Shown: positions 1-8,764, counted from the first letter of the stretch. The stretch is DNA of 64,000 bases from Acinetobacter vivianii (GCF_014635885.1 NZ_BMDR01000006.1:124001-188000); one strand, 5' to 3'. Program-made: numbers and translations. Notes: a model not told the origin generated them from the sequence alone.

Positions 1-132
1 ATATTGCAAAATTGTTTTATGTTTGCTGGCATTTCGGCAGCTGACAGCATTGCACAAAATAGGCACACTACCCTTGCTCTGTTTAGATTCATGACAGAGG
101 AAAAAAGAAAATGAAAAAATTGCGAGGGATGC

Positions 133-1431
133 GTGAAAATTTTATCAACCAATACTTGCTACGTTCCACATGACCTCAATCAGGTGATTCGCACCAAAGA
201 TGAGGTTTCGGCTGAATTGGGTGGCATGACAGAAAAGCAGATTCAAAAAATCTGGGGCAGTGTCGAAGCGCTCTATAAAACGGGGAATTATCCACTCATC
301 ACTTTATGTTTACGCCGACAAGGACAGATTTTGTTAAACCGCAGTATTGGTTATGCGCAAGGCAACTCGACGGAAGGCTTAGCGCCTGATGCCAAGATTG
401 CAACACCAGATACACCAGTATGCCTGTTTTCTGCATCTAAAATGGTGACAGCCATGTTGGTGCATATGCTGGATGAGCGTGGCGACCTGAATTTACTTGA
501 TCCGATTAGCTATTACATTCCTGAATATGGCGTCAATGGCAAACGCCGTGCCACGATTTTTCATTTACTTTCACATCGTGGCGGCATTCCACGTATTGAT
601 AGCGAAGTAACACCAGAACTGCTCTTTAATCAGGAAGAAATCTTAAAACTGCTTTATGCCGCGAAACCAGTTTCCCCTTCAGGTACGCATCTTGCCTATC
701 ATGCCGTCACTGCGGGTTATATTCTGGGTGAAATCGTTCAACGCGTGACAGGACAAAGTGTTCGCGAATTCCTCGCGGAACACATCGAAAAACCGATGGG
801 CTTAGACTATTTTAACTATGGTTTAAAACAAGAATATCGCGATGATGTTGCCTTGAACTATGCCACAGGGATTCATCCAAGCTTAGGCACAGATTTTTAC
901 CTCAACCATGTGTTAGGAGGTGGTCTGCAACTGGCGGTGGATGTCACCAATGATCATCGCTTTATGGATACGATTTGTCCTGCGGGTAACATTTATACCA
1001 GTGCTGAACAAGCGGGACGATTTTTTGAAATGCTGCTGAGTGGTGGTGAATATCAAGGCAAGCAAATCATGAGTGAAAAAACCGTATTCCGCTCAACCTT
1101 GCCGACCTCTGGCATTAGTCTGGATCGAACCCTATTAGCACCGATGCGCTATGCGCTGGGCCCAATGCTGGGTAGTAATCCTGTTGGCTTATTTGGTCCA
1201 ATGACAGGTCAGGCGTTTGGTCATATCGGTTTCTCAAATATTTTGTGTTGGGCTGATCCTGAACGTGACATTAGTGTGTCATTGCTCACCACAGGTAAAT
1301 CGGTGGTAGGTACACATCTGCCTGCACTGGCAAAAACGTTGTACCAGATCTCCACAAATTGTCCAAAAATTCCGAAAAATCAGCGCCGCTCACTGTTTGC
1401 GACCGATCGTACTGAGGCGGATTTAGTCTAA
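133..1431 (+). CDS. Serine hydrolase, class C beta-lactamase/esterase fold
   Basis: 432 aa with the layout of EstB-type esterases and class C beta-lactamases. The nucleophile motif S-x-x-K is visible as SASK near residue 100 (CLFSASKMV), and a probable tyrosine base follows in LAYHAVTAGY near residue 187. A glycine-rich stretch near the C-terminus (FGHIGFSN) sits where the third KTG-like motif normally lies. No signal peptide is seen, so it is probably a cytoplasmic esterase or amide hydrolase rather than a secreted cephalosporinase. The start is GTG, chosen because GAGGG lies about 5 nt upstream. An ATG at 111 opens a different frame that stops within about 20 codons. The substrate cannot be predicted. 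Confidence 0.85.
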   Translation: MKILSTNTCYVPHDLNQVIRTKDEVSAELGGMTEKQIQKIWGSVEALYKTGNYPLITLCLRRQGQILLNRSIGYAQGNSTEGLAPDAKIATPDTPVCLFSASKMVTAMLVHMLDERGDLNLLDPISYYIPEYGVNGKRRATIFHLLSHRGGIPRIDSEVTPELLFNQEEILKLLYAAKPVSPSGTHLAYHAVTAGYILGEIVQRVTGQSVREFLAEHIEKPMGLDYFNYGLKQEYRDDVALNYATGIHPSLGTDFYLNHVLGGGLQLAVDVTNDHRFMDTICPAGNIYTSAEQAGRFFEMLLSGGEYQGKQIMSEKTVFRSTLPTSGISLDRTLLAPMRYALGPMLGSNPVGLFGPMTGQAFGHIGFSNILCWADPERDISVSLLTTGKSVVGTHLPALAKTLYQISTNCPKIPKNQRRSLFATDRTEADLV

Positions 1432-1447
1432 TTTATGTGTAAAAAAT

Positions 1448-1472
1448 AAGGAGGTTGATTATCAACCTCCTT
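1448..1472. terminator. Bidirectional rho-independent terminator
   Basis: An 11-bp perfect inverted repeat (AAGGAGGTTGA / TCAACCTCCTT) with a 3-nt loop lies between the convergent esterase and tle1 genes. Read on the minus strand the stem is followed by TTATTTTTT, so it should chiefly end tle1 transcription. The plus-strand tail is weaker. Confidence 0.8.
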
Positions 1473-1484
1473 ACTTCCACCAGC

Positions 1485-3245
1485 TTAACTCGCAGCATCT
1501 AAAGCTGGCTGTTGCTGATCCAGTTTAGATTGCTGGAATGAGTCCATCAGTTGCTGTTGCTGTACCTCTGGATCTTTGGAGCACATTATTTTCTGCTCAC
1601 TCAATTTTTTATCGATTTCCTGACCTTGCCGACTACGTCTCGGCTCAAAAACCGTTCTTTGATAGAAATAACTAAACGGTTCTGCATTGAATAAGAAGCC
1701 ATATTTTGAGTCATGAACATATTGCTGATAAAAATCAGCGACAGGTTGGATGGTGTCCCGCTCCCAACTTTCTAGCTCCCAGCCGTCAATACTAATCAGA
1801 TATTCATAAAGTTTAGACACTGGTGATAAAACACGGAAAATATTGATACCACCGTTCTTGGAAGCAGTAAAATTCTGACTGGCTCTCAAGCGTCTGATTT
1901 CCTCCGCCATACTGGCAGGGCCAAAAGCTGCAACTGAATAATCTACCGTTCTACGCATTGTCCCCTTACGTTCCTGCTCAGTCGCAATTGCTTCACCGCT
2001 ACGCTGGATCGTGCCATAAGCACTATAGTAAGTTTTCATCGCTGCCATCATCTTGGCTTTGATTTGCTCACGATGCTTCATCGCTTGATCTGGATTTTTC
2101 GCCTGAATTAACTGCATGGCAGTTGCTTCCTGACTTTGCATATCCCTAACGACTGACTGATATAAGGTTTCAACCTGAGGTAAAACTTCGAATTGTGTCT
2201 TAAATAAGTCCCCATGCTCTTTTTGTAATTGCTCATAGCTATACATCCGTACACCTGCCTGTACGGCTTCATTGAGCATATCGCGTAAAGGGATACGGGC
2301 AAAATGATCGGTAATCTTGGTTTTCTCATCCAGTGGCATATAGCCTCCTCCAACATCCGAATGCATGCCTGGATAAACTACCTCTTTCCACTTTGAATTT
2401 GCCAATGTGCCATCTTCTCGTTTACAAATCAGATCAACTGGAAAGGCAAAGCGTTGTTCATTGCCTGCCACATGATGCACACACATCTTAACCCGTTCAT
2501 CGACCACCATATCACGACCTTTAAAGGTCAGATTATTCAGAAGATTGGTTGAGGGTAAACCAAAGGATGCGACTGTATCAAAGATCCCCAAGAACTGAAA
2601 TTCGATCGGAGATTTTTTCTCTCCATAGGTCAAACCATCACACGTAGATTCACATTTCCCGAGCATTTGATTGGTAAAAGCGCGTGCCAATGCAGCACCA
2701 CGAGAGAAACCAAATACAGAGATATTAATTTTTTTAATAAGACGATGCTCTGACAAGCATTGGCTCAGTTCCGTTTCACTAGTGGCTTTGCCTGCTGTCG
2801 CATATTGCGACAGATTTTTTTCAGCACTCTTTACTTTAATTTCCAAGATTTTTTTTAGGTGATCGTTAAACTGTTCTTCGCCATAATCTAAACGTCTAGC
2901 GCCACCAAGTCCTGCACCAGAACCAAGTGCCAAATTATCCTGCATCCATGAAATGGTTCTTTGAAAAATGCCTAACTCTGCATTGAAATTAGTCCCAACT
3001 CCTGAGACATAAATGGCATGATCAGGGTCTTTTTTATGATCAAGAGTATATTGAGCAGCATTCCTCCAAAGTCGGGCAGGATTCGACCACTTCTGATTTT
3101 TTTCATCTGCCTCTTTATTATTGCCTGTCCCATCAAAAAAGACAGAAATATTGACTACATCACTACAGTCTTGTTTTTTTGTTGGAGAATCATTTGACAC
3201 ATCATTATTAACATTAATGATTCGTTTTAACTCTTCAGATAACAT
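1485..3245 (-). CDS. T6SS phospholipase effector, Tle1-like (DUF2235)
   Basis: 586 aa. It opens with the DUF2235 signature FDGTGNN (residues 37-43), followed by the lipase elbow GFSRG (179-183, nucleophile Ser181), an Asp in GIFDTVASFG (about 223) and a His in PGMHSDVGGGY (295). Together these suggest a Ser-Asp-His triad as in the Tle1 family, whose members hydrolyse membrane phospholipids of target bacteria after T6SS delivery. No signal peptide is present, as expected for a VgrG-loaded effector. The start overlaps the stop of the upstream lipoprotein gene in TAATG, so the two are probably translationally coupled. It is the last gene of the vgrG cassette and is followed by a strong terminator. 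Family call firm; role as toxin inferred from the neighbours. Confidence 0.88.
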   Translation of the reverse strand: MLSEELKRIINVNNDVSNDSPTKKQDCSDVVNISVFFDGTGNNKEADEKNQKWSNPARLWRNAAQYTLDHKKDPDHAIYVSGVGTNFNAELGIFQRTISWMQDNLALGSGAGLGGARRLDYGEEQFNDHLKKILEIKVKSAEKNLSQYATAGKATSETELSQCLSEHRLIKKINISVFGFSRGAALARAFTNQMLGKCESTCDGLTYGEKKSPIEFQFLGIFDTVASFGLPSTNLLNNLTFKGRDMVVDERVKMCVHHVAGNEQRFAFPVDLICKREDGTLANSKWKEVVYPGMHSDVGGGYMPLDEKTKITDHFARIPLRDMLNEAVQAGVRMYSYEQLQKEHGDLFKTQFEVLPQVETLYQSVVRDMQSQEATAMQLIQAKNPDQAMKHREQIKAKMMAAMKTYYSAYGTIQRSGEAIATEQERKGTMRRTVDYSVAAFGPASMAEEIRRLRASQNFTASKNGGINIFRVLSPVSKLYEYLISIDGWELESWERDTIQPVADFYQQYVHDSKYGFLFNAEPFSYFYQRTVFEPRRSRQGQEIDKKLSEQKIMCSKDPEVQQQQLMDSFQQSKLDQQQPALDAAS

Positions 3246-3685
3246 TATTTATCTCCCCTCTTTACCCCTTCCCTTTCTTGCTTTTCCATCCATGCCAACC
3301 CTTTTTCAGTTGGATCGGGTAAATCATTTGATGTGGTCACCTCAACGGTATCATCTGGATAGATATGTAGAGCTAAATATTTTTTCCCTTTTAATTGCTC
3401 TTTATGAATTATGAGTTGATTGGTTGATTGGTATAACTTACCCGTATTAGAGTCTTTCCATGCTACAGTTTGCGGACCAACTTTAATTGGGCTAACCATA
3501 GTTGCCTTTCCAAACCCCCCGCCAATTTCATGTCCATTTAATTTGAACATATAGGGGCTATATCTAAGATCATAACTAAAAGAAGTCGTCGCCATATTAT
3601 AAGTTGCATTTGGACCGATCCCAGCACAACCTGCCATGCTTAGTGGTATTGCTGTAAGTAACGCAAATACTTTCTTAAATGTCAT
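3245..3685 (-). CDS. Lipoprotein, probable Tle1 immunity protein (copy 1)
   Basis: 146 aa. It has a type II signal peptide with lipobox LSMAGC (Cys about 19), so it should be a lipid-anchored periplasmic or outer-membrane protein. This is the usual location for immunity proteins that block Tle phospholipases. It is one of three tandem paralogues (others at 3801-4241 and 4489-4911). The signal region, the GPNATY motif and the C-terminal YPDDTVEVTTS...DPTEKG stretch are shared, while residues about 38-62 differ. It is the copy directly coupled to tle1 by the TAATG overlap, so it is the likely cognate partner. Immunity function is inferred from position and lipoprotein nature. Confidence 0.8.
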   Translation of the reverse strand: MTFKKVFALLTAIPLSMAGCAGIGPNATYNMATTSFSYDLRYSPYMFKLNGHEIGGGFGKATMVSPIKVGPQTVAWKDSNTGKLYQSTNQLIIHKEQLKGKKYLALHIYPDDTVEVTTSNDLPDPTEKGLAWMEKQEREGVKRGDK

Positions 3686-3708
3686 AATCTTACCCTCATC
3701 TTTATCTC

Positions 3709-3759
3709 TATATTTAAGCCATATAAACGATTTTTTTGAATTTACATGGCTTAAATATA
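3709..3759 (-). repeat. Inverted repeat upstream of immunity copy 1
   Basis: Perfect 14-bp arms (3709-3722 and 3746-3759, TATATTTAAGCCAT and its complement) flank a 23-nt loop. The element lies between lipoprotein copies 1 and 2. A near-identical element precedes copy 2 (4265-4314), so it was duplicated with the gene. There is no poly-T tail; a processing site, attenuator or protein-binding site is possible. Confidence 0.6.
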
Positions 3760-3800
3760 TGTAACACTATTAGCTATGACCTACTTTAACTGTTTAATTA

Positions 3801-4241
3801 TTATTTACTTCCTCTTTTTATCCCCATGCTTCTTTGTTTTTCCATCCATGCCAACCCTTTTTCAGTTGGATCGGGTAAGTCATTTGAGGTTGTAATTTCA
3901 ACCGTATCATCTGGATACATGTGTAGAGCTAAATATTTTTTTCCTTTTAATTGTTCTTTACTAATCACGAGTTGATTTTTTGCCGTATGCAGCTCACCTG
4001 TATTACTATCCTTCCATGTCACTGTTTGTGAACCTACTTTAATTGGTGAAGTTATTACCGATTTACCATCGCCCCCTCCTACTCTTTGACCATTTAACTC
4101 AATCCTATAAGCATGATAAGAATCATCGTAATGGAAAGAAGTCGCTCCCATATAGTAAGTTGCATTTGGACCAATCCCAGCACAACCTGCTAAGCCTAGT
4201 GGTATTGCTGTAAGTAATGCAAATACTTTCTTAAATGTCAT
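3801..4241 (-). CDS. Lipoprotein, probable Tle1 immunity paralogue (copy 2)
   Basis: 146 aa with lipobox LGLAGC and the same architecture as copy 1. The N-terminal 30 residues and the last ~60 are close to identical to copy 1. The stretch from about residue 38 to 62 differs most (for example DDSYHAYRIELNGQRVGGGDG in place of the copy 1 sequence). No intact effector directly follows it: the next gene downstream on this strand is copy 1. It is therefore probably an orphan immunity gene left over from, or selected after, cassette duplication. It would be placed in the periplasm by lipidation. Function inferred. Confidence 0.75.
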   Translation of the reverse strand: MTFKKVFALLTAIPLGLAGCAGIGPNATYYMGATSFHYDDSYHAYRIELNGQRVGGGDGKSVITSPIKVGSQTVTWKDSNTGELHTAKNQLVISKEQLKGKKYLALHMYPDDTVEITTSNDLPDPTEKGLAWMEKQRSMGIKRGSK

Positions 4242-4264
4242 AATCCAACCCTCATCTTTATCTC

Positions 4265-4314
4265 TATATTTAAGCCATATAAACGTTCTTTTGAATTTAC
4301 ATGGCTTAAATATA
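4265..4314 (-). repeat. Inverted repeat upstream of immunity copy 2
   Basis: Second copy of the 14-bp-arm inverted repeat found at 3709-3759: arms 4265-4278 and 4301-4314, loop 22 nt, with closely similar flanks (ACCCTCATCTTTATCTC on one side). It marks the left boundary of the duplicated lipoprotein unit. Confidence 0.6.
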
Positions 4315-4329
4315 TTAGTAATAGCTATT

Positions 4330-4468
4330 CACCTCTTTATTATTACCTGTCCCATCAAAAAAAAACGGAGATATTGACTACATCACTACAGTCTTGTTTT
4401 GCACTAGGCAAATCATTTGATACATCATTATTGACCGCACTTATTCTTTTTAACTCTTCAATTAACAT
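4330..4468 (-). pseudogene. Remnant of a second tle1 effector gene (5' end only)
   Basis: Reading minus-strand from ATG at 4468, the codons match the first ~45 of the intact tle1 gene with few changes. The start MLIEELKRI aligns with MLSEELKRI, followed by the shared run QDCSDVVNISVFF. A 9-T tract (6 T in the intact gene) adds a base and brings a TGA exactly where FDGTGNN should begin. After GGGACAGGTAATAATAAAGAG homology stops abruptly and copy-2 lipoprotein flank begins. The ~540 remaining codons, including the catalytic centre, are gone. It lies 20 bp behind immunity copy 3, mirroring the order of copy 1 and tle1. This indicates a former immunity-effector pair that lost its toxin. Confidence 0.85.
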
Positions 4469-4488
4469 GTTCGCCTCTCACTTTACTT

Positions 4489-4911
4489 TTATTTATTTTT
4501 TCTTAATTGCTCTCGCCATTTCATCCCCTTTTCCGTTGGATCAGGTAAATTATCAGACGTAGTGACTTCAACGGTATCATCGGGGTAAATATGTAAAGCT
4601 AAATATTTTTTATTTTTGAGTTGCTCTTTCTGAATCACAAGTTGATTTGTAGATTGATGTAATTCACCTGTTTTAGAGTCCTTCCATGTTACTGTTTGCG
4701 GACCAACTTTAATTGAATTTGTAGAGGTTACATTACCAAATCCCCCTCCAATCTCAGAACCATTTAATAACAGCATATAATCTGTATACCGAGGGTCATA
4801 CTTAAAAGAAGTTGTCGCCATATAATAAGTTGCATTTGGACCAATCCCTGCACAACCTGCTATAACAAGGGGTAAAATGATAAAGACTATAAATACTTTT
4901 TTAAATTTCAT
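4489..4911 (-). CDS. Lipoprotein, probable Tle1 immunity paralogue (copy 3)
   Basis: 140 aa with lipobox LVIAGC. It is the most divergent of the three paralogues at both ends (N-terminus MKFKKVFIVFIILPLVIAGC, C-terminus ending EQLRKNK), but it keeps GPNATYYMATTSF, IKVGPQTVTWKDS and the YPDDTVEVTTS block. It is the first lipoprotein gene after the DUF4123 adaptor gene and is followed by the effector remnant at 4330-4468. It probably was the immunity partner of that lost effector. Whether it still protects against toxins of competitors is unknown. Confidence 0.75.
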   Translation of the reverse strand: MKFKKVFIVFIILPLVIAGCAGIGPNATYYMATTSFKYDPRYTDYMLLLNGSEIGGGFGNVTSTNSIKVGPQTVTWKDSKTGELHQSTNQLVIQKEQLKNKKYLALHIYPDDTVEVTTSDNLPDPTEKGMKWREQLRKNK

Positions 4912-5000
4912 TTTTACATCTTAATAATAAATACTCTTAACTCATTATTGATTCATCACGATCAACAATACATTCCTGCTAAATCAACCATACATATTGT

Positions 5001-5900
5001 TTATCCAGCTTTAGTCATTAACTTCGCCATCAGCTCATCCATCGTAATGACTTTTTTACTTAATTCAGCAAGCACGATTTGTAGATCTTTATCTTTATTA
5101 AAATGGTCGCCATACATCAATTTAAGGCAGAGAAAGTTTAATAAATCCCGTGTTCCAGACAAATGATATTCTCGTGCTTGTGGAAGCGTATCTATTACAA
5201 ATTGATATAAGGCATAATCATCCATTTTATCGACTAAAAAAGAATGATTCAGTTTGAGGTGATAAATCAAATGATCAGGTAAAGTAGCCTCAACCATTCT
5301 TTCCTCTTGTTCTGCTGTAAACATGAGTGGGATTGTATAACGAGGTAAAATATCAAGCTTCTGATTTAAACCAAATATAGCCTGAAGATTAGCGAGACGA
5401 TCCCAATACCACCAACTTTGAATAGGGCGTAATAAGTTTTCGATCTGCTCAGGACTGAACACAGGTTCTTTAACATATAGAGTTTGATCCTCAGCATGCC
5501 CAACCAAGGTTGCCAATATCACTGGATCCCAAAAGGCTAAAACCATTTCTAGCCCACCTTCAAACTCAACCTCTAAAAACTGACGTAGATGTTCAAACAA
5601 CAGATCGAAAGAAACAGGCGTTACAATCAACGTCATACTTGCTGTCCCAGCAACATGACGTTCGACCCAGCTCCATTCTGCACTGGAAAAATCACGAGGT
5701 AACTGCAAGAGATGAGGTGAAATAGCTCGTGCTTTCTCTCCACTGGCTTCTTTTAACAAGCACTTCTGGCGTAAATGCTCAAATACTTTGAGAAAGCGCT
5801 TATCTTGAGCTGCATCGGCAATCGCATAGACATTCAGCTCCAGTTCATCTAGTGGATAATCTTTAAAGGTTTCCAAAAAAAGAGTCAGATTACCCTGCAT
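5001..5900 (-). CDS. DUF4123 T6SS adaptor/chaperone protein
   Basis: 299 aa. The N-terminal motif NVYAIADAAQDKRF is typical of DUF4123 proteins (TEC/TAP adaptors), which bind an effector and load it on its cognate VgrG tip without being secreted. The gene sits between vgrG and the immunity/effector genes, the standard adaptor position. Its ATG overlaps the vgrG stop codon in TAATG, so vgrG and the adaptor are translationally coupled. There are no membrane segments or signal peptide, consistent with a cytoplasmic chaperone. Pairing with the Tle1 effector of this locus is inferred. Confidence 0.82.
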   Translation of the reverse strand: MQGNLTLFLETFKDYPLDELELNVYAIADAAQDKRFLKVFEHLRQKCLLKEASGEKARAISPHLLQLPRDFSSAEWSWVERHVAGTASMTLIVTPVSFDLLFEHLRQFLEVEFEGGLEMVLAFWDPVILATLVGHAEDQTLYVKEPVFSPEQIENLLRPIQSWWYWDRLANLQAIFGLNQKLDILPRYTIPLMFTAEQEERMVEATLPDHLIYHLKLNHSFLVDKMDDYALYQFVIDTLPQAREYHLSGTRDLLNFLCLKLMYGDHFNKDKDLQIVLAELSKKVITMDELMAKLMTKAG

Positions 5901-8527
5901 TACACACCCTCGCCTTTGTTAATAAATGCTCCACGTTGCGAAGCTCGTCTTGCTAAACATTCCCAGCAGATATTATTCGGAAAAATAGGAAGTTGGGGCG
6001 TTTCACTCGCCCCTGTTGTAAAGATATGCTGTCCAGCTTTAGCTTTGAATGTATTTGGCGTAACCACCGTTACCCCTTCAGCATTAATTTTTAAAGCGCT
6101 GTCTTTCGCTTTTAAAACAATTTCAGTTGGGCTTTGTATCTCAACTTTCCCTTCTGATGACGTAATTTTGATGTCTAGCCGCGCAGCAGCTTCCAAATGA
6201 TTATCCTGTGCTTGTAAATCAAACTTTCCTTTTGCAGCATAAATTTTAAGGTCTTCCTGACCTGCGAACATGCTCAGTTTTTTCTTGGTATTTAATACAA
6301 AATGTTCGTCTGCACTAATATTTACAGATTGCCCACTTCCGACTGTTACTGCCTCTAAAGCATGAAGATGTACATTCTTTCCTGAAACCATAGCAATACT
6401 TTCAGGCGCTGCTATGAGCATCAGTGCATCGCGTGCTGCTTTTAAGTCAGACCATTGTGTTTCAACTTTTTTGATATAAGCCTCGACCTGACTCAACATG
6501 TCCGCAGCTTCTGCTTGCTGTTTTTCTGCATATTCGGACAGCGCTTTCATACTTTCAAAGCTTTCCGAAAATTGTGCCAGAGCTTCTTTTGCTTCCAGTT
6601 GAGTATCTTTTGCCTGATCTTGTACAAAGGTTGAAAGATATAAACCCTTGCTTCGGATTGCGCCCGCATTATCACTACGTAGTTCAAATCCCTCACCACG
6701 ACCTTCACTTTCAGCCACTTCCTTTGGATGGCTTAAATTACCGAGGTTCAGTTGGGTTGCACCATGACTGCTGTGTAATTGGGCACTGATTTGCCCTGTC
6801 GTATCATCAAAACGCAGTTGGTTATAGCCTTCACCACCCACTTCTTTTGAACGGATACCACTGAGTTTTTTGGTGTCAGGAAGTTGCCCTTTAATATCAA
6901 ATTTAGTGGGTGAGCGTTGCGCTTCATGAATACGACCTGTTACAAATGGGCGATCAATATTGCCATCAAAGAAGTCAATTACTACGATTTCATCTTTACG
7001 TGGTAAAAAGCGCGTACCATAGCCTTCGCCCGCCCACGGGGTGAGCACATCGACCCACGCCGAATCGGTATCACTGTCATTCGATCCTGCACCACCATCA
7101 TGTGCATGGTCTTCTGTACGGGTAAATAGAAAGCGAACCTTGATTCGTCCCCATTCATCAACATGGATTTCTTCACCATCGCTCACGACTTTGGCACGTT
7201 GTACATGTGCGGTAGGACGGTGAGTCAATGGATCATATTCGGGTACAATCTCAATCGTTCGACGTACCACCATCAATTCATTGGCTTGGCGTTCTTGCTC
7301 ACTATCTTTACTGATTGGCCAATGGCTAAGACTGAGTAATTTTTCGACTTGTTCCTTTATATCTTTCGGAAGATTGTTCTGGTTATAAAAATGCTTGGTT
7401 AGGATTAGGAATTCTTTATCATTTTGACTATGGTTTTTTTCTAATTCTGGATGATCATTCAACTGAAACCAGTAACCCACCTGAGTATCTCGAACACTAC
7501 TATGTGCAATAAAGTATTTCGCCTGTAAAGCTTGATATTGATTGAGCTGCTTGTTGAGTTTCTCTAATTGATTATTTCCTGATGCTGTAGCCTGATCTTC
7601 TCCATTTAAATCAGCAATCCAGGCAGGTGAAATATTCCAGGCTTGTTCCAGACTTAAACTCTCATTATCTCGCTGGGTACTGTGTTGATGTGAACTGAGA
7701 ACTGAACCACTGGCATCTTCTTGACTTAGACTATCTGCTTGCCAACGTTGTACATGTATAGCCGTAGGCTGTAATTGGCGCTGGGCAATAAAACTGGTAA
7801 TACTGTCAGCCTGCTCAACCGCATTGGAACGATGGTAACGAATAGATCGGCGTTCAAGCGCCTTAAATTGTGCGTTATCATCAATCAGACGTAGCTTTTG
7901 GGCTTCGATACTTTGACTTGAACTCGCAACAATATAATTCGACTCATCAATTAAAAAGTTAATCGATTCTTCGCGTAATAACCGAGTTAAATATTCATAA
8001 TCGCTTTCATTAGACTGCATTGAAAAAGGGCGGATATCATAGTTTCTAGTTAAACCACTGGTATCCAGTTTTAGGCTGGCAGCAAACAAAGGGCTTTTGC
8101 TTTGCCACTCTTTGAAAATAATTTCGCAAATATCCACGGCACTTTTATTCATAAATACGCGACTATTGCGTCTTTTATGCCATAAGCTCGTCGCGTCCTG
8201 CATCGTCAACCGATAAAGGCTCAATGCACCATCGCTTTGTCCTTGACTTGCACCTGTAATAATTCCCGTCGTTCTAAAGAGTTGCCCAGAATCCGTCACT
8301 TGATCAATAGCAACCTGACAACCAATAAATTGTTTGAGTTCAATATAAGGATTGGTAGATAAACAGATCAGTTCTAGGGAGAGTCCATCATTAATGCCGT
8401 GATAACCATCTAGACGTTGCAGCATGATTTGAGTATTTAGAGCCGCATTTGAAAACTGCATACTAATGGCACGTTTTTGGGTGCCGAGACCTAAACTTTC
8501 TAATATCTGAAAAATACTACTTAACAT
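5900..8527 (-). CDS. vgrG: Type VI secretion tip protein VgrG
   Basis: 875 aa. The N-terminal two-thirds has gp27/gp5-like VgrG features: QDATSLWHKRRNSRVFMNKS (near residue 110), the YDIRPFSMQSNESDYEYLTRLLREE block (about 165-190), and the OB-fold region WGRIKVRF...WVDVLTPWAGEGYGTRFLPRKDEIVVIDFFDGN. The C-terminal third is a DUF2345-type beta-helix/coiled extension ending in a short cysteine-containing tail (NNICWECLARR). The protein forms the trimeric membrane-piercing spike and carries effectors. It heads the cassette followed by DUF4123, the immunity lipoproteins and the Tle1 effector. No tss core genes are in the window, so this is an orphan vgrG island. No clear Shine-Dalgarno sequence precedes the ATG. 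Confidence 0.93.
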   Translation of the reverse strand: MLSSIFQILESLGLGTQKRAISMQFSNAALNTQIMLQRLDGYHGINDGLSLELICLSTNPYIELKQFIGCQVAIDQVTDSGQLFRTTGIITGASQGQSDGALSLYRLTMQDATSLWHKRRNSRVFMNKSAVDICEIIFKEWQSKSPLFAASLKLDTSGLTRNYDIRPFSMQSNESDYEYLTRLLREESINFLIDESNYIVASSSQSIEAQKLRLIDDNAQFKALERRSIRYHRSNAVEQADSITSFIAQRQLQPTAIHVQRWQADSLSQEDASGSVLSSHQHSTQRDNESLSLEQAWNISPAWIADLNGEDQATASGNNQLEKLNKQLNQYQALQAKYFIAHSSVRDTQVGYWFQLNDHPELEKNHSQNDKEFLILTKHFYNQNNLPKDIKEQVEKLLSLSHWPISKDSEQERQANELMVVRRTIEIVPEYDPLTHRPTAHVQRAKVVSDGEEIHVDEWGRIKVRFLFTRTEDHAHDGGAGSNDSDTDSAWVDVLTPWAGEGYGTRFLPRKDEIVVIDFFDGNIDRPFVTGRIHEAQRSPTKFDIKGQLPDTKKLSGIRSKEVGGEGYNQLRFDDTTGQISAQLHSSHGATQLNLGNLSHPKEVAESEGRGEGFELRSDNAGAIRSKGLYLSTFVQDQAKDTQLEAKEALAQFSESFESMKALSEYAEKQQAEAADMLSQVEAYIKKVETQWSDLKAARDALMLIAAPESIAMVSGKNVHLHALEAVTVGSGQSVNISADEHFVLNTKKKLSMFAGQEDLKIYAAKGKFDLQAQDNHLEAAARLDIKITSSEGKVEIQSPTEIVLKAKDSALKINAEGVTVVTPNTFKAKAGQHIFTTGASETPQLPIFPNNICWECLARRASQRGAFINKGEGV

Positions 8528-8602
8528 TGTTATTATTTAACCAATCGAAAAATACAGTTAATTTTGCCTAGAATTGTCTGTCTTGTCTAATTTCTTCAAA
8601 AC

Positions 8603-8629
8603 AAAAAAAGCCCAAGTTTCAACTTGGGC
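8603..8629 (-). terminator. Rho-independent terminator in the vgrG-recD gap
   Basis: GCCCAAG, a 6-nt loop and CTTGGGC (8610-8629), followed on the minus strand by seven T (8609-8603). It ends a minus-strand transcript upstream of vgrG and insulates vgrG from the RNA genes behind it. Confidence 0.8.
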
Positions 8630-8653
8630 CTTTGCGCTGAGGTTTTATTATTA

Positions 8654-8731
8654 TCATTTTGCTTTATTTTTCTTGTTAACTCTTCTTCTCCTTTCACATT
8701 CATACCCTCTGAATGATCTTACACACATCAT
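8654..8731 (-). CDS. Candidate 25-aa arginine-rich small protein
   Basis: A short frame from ATG 8731 (second ATG immediately after) to TGA encodes a strongly basic peptide containing SFRGYECERRRRVNKK. It lies between a plausible promoter (8765-8792) and a strong terminator (8603-8629), so the region is probably transcribed. The ribosome-binding site is weak (AAAGAC). The transcript could equally be a non-coding RNA. I do not recognise the peptide. Confidence 0.3.
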   Translation of the reverse strand: MMCVRSFRGYECERRRRVNKKNKAK

Positions 8732-8764
8732 TGTCTTTATTATCTCGTTCTTGTGTGTGCTGTT

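Noticed and set aside
1-132. Upstream control elements of the first serine hydrolase gene
   Set aside because: A TTGCAC-like hexamer is present near position 50, but no convincing -10 at proper spacing could be found.
4374-4562. A 62-codon plus-strand frame over the effector remnant
   Set aside because: It is antisense to the tle1 remnant and copy 3 lipoprotein and looks like a shadow of them.
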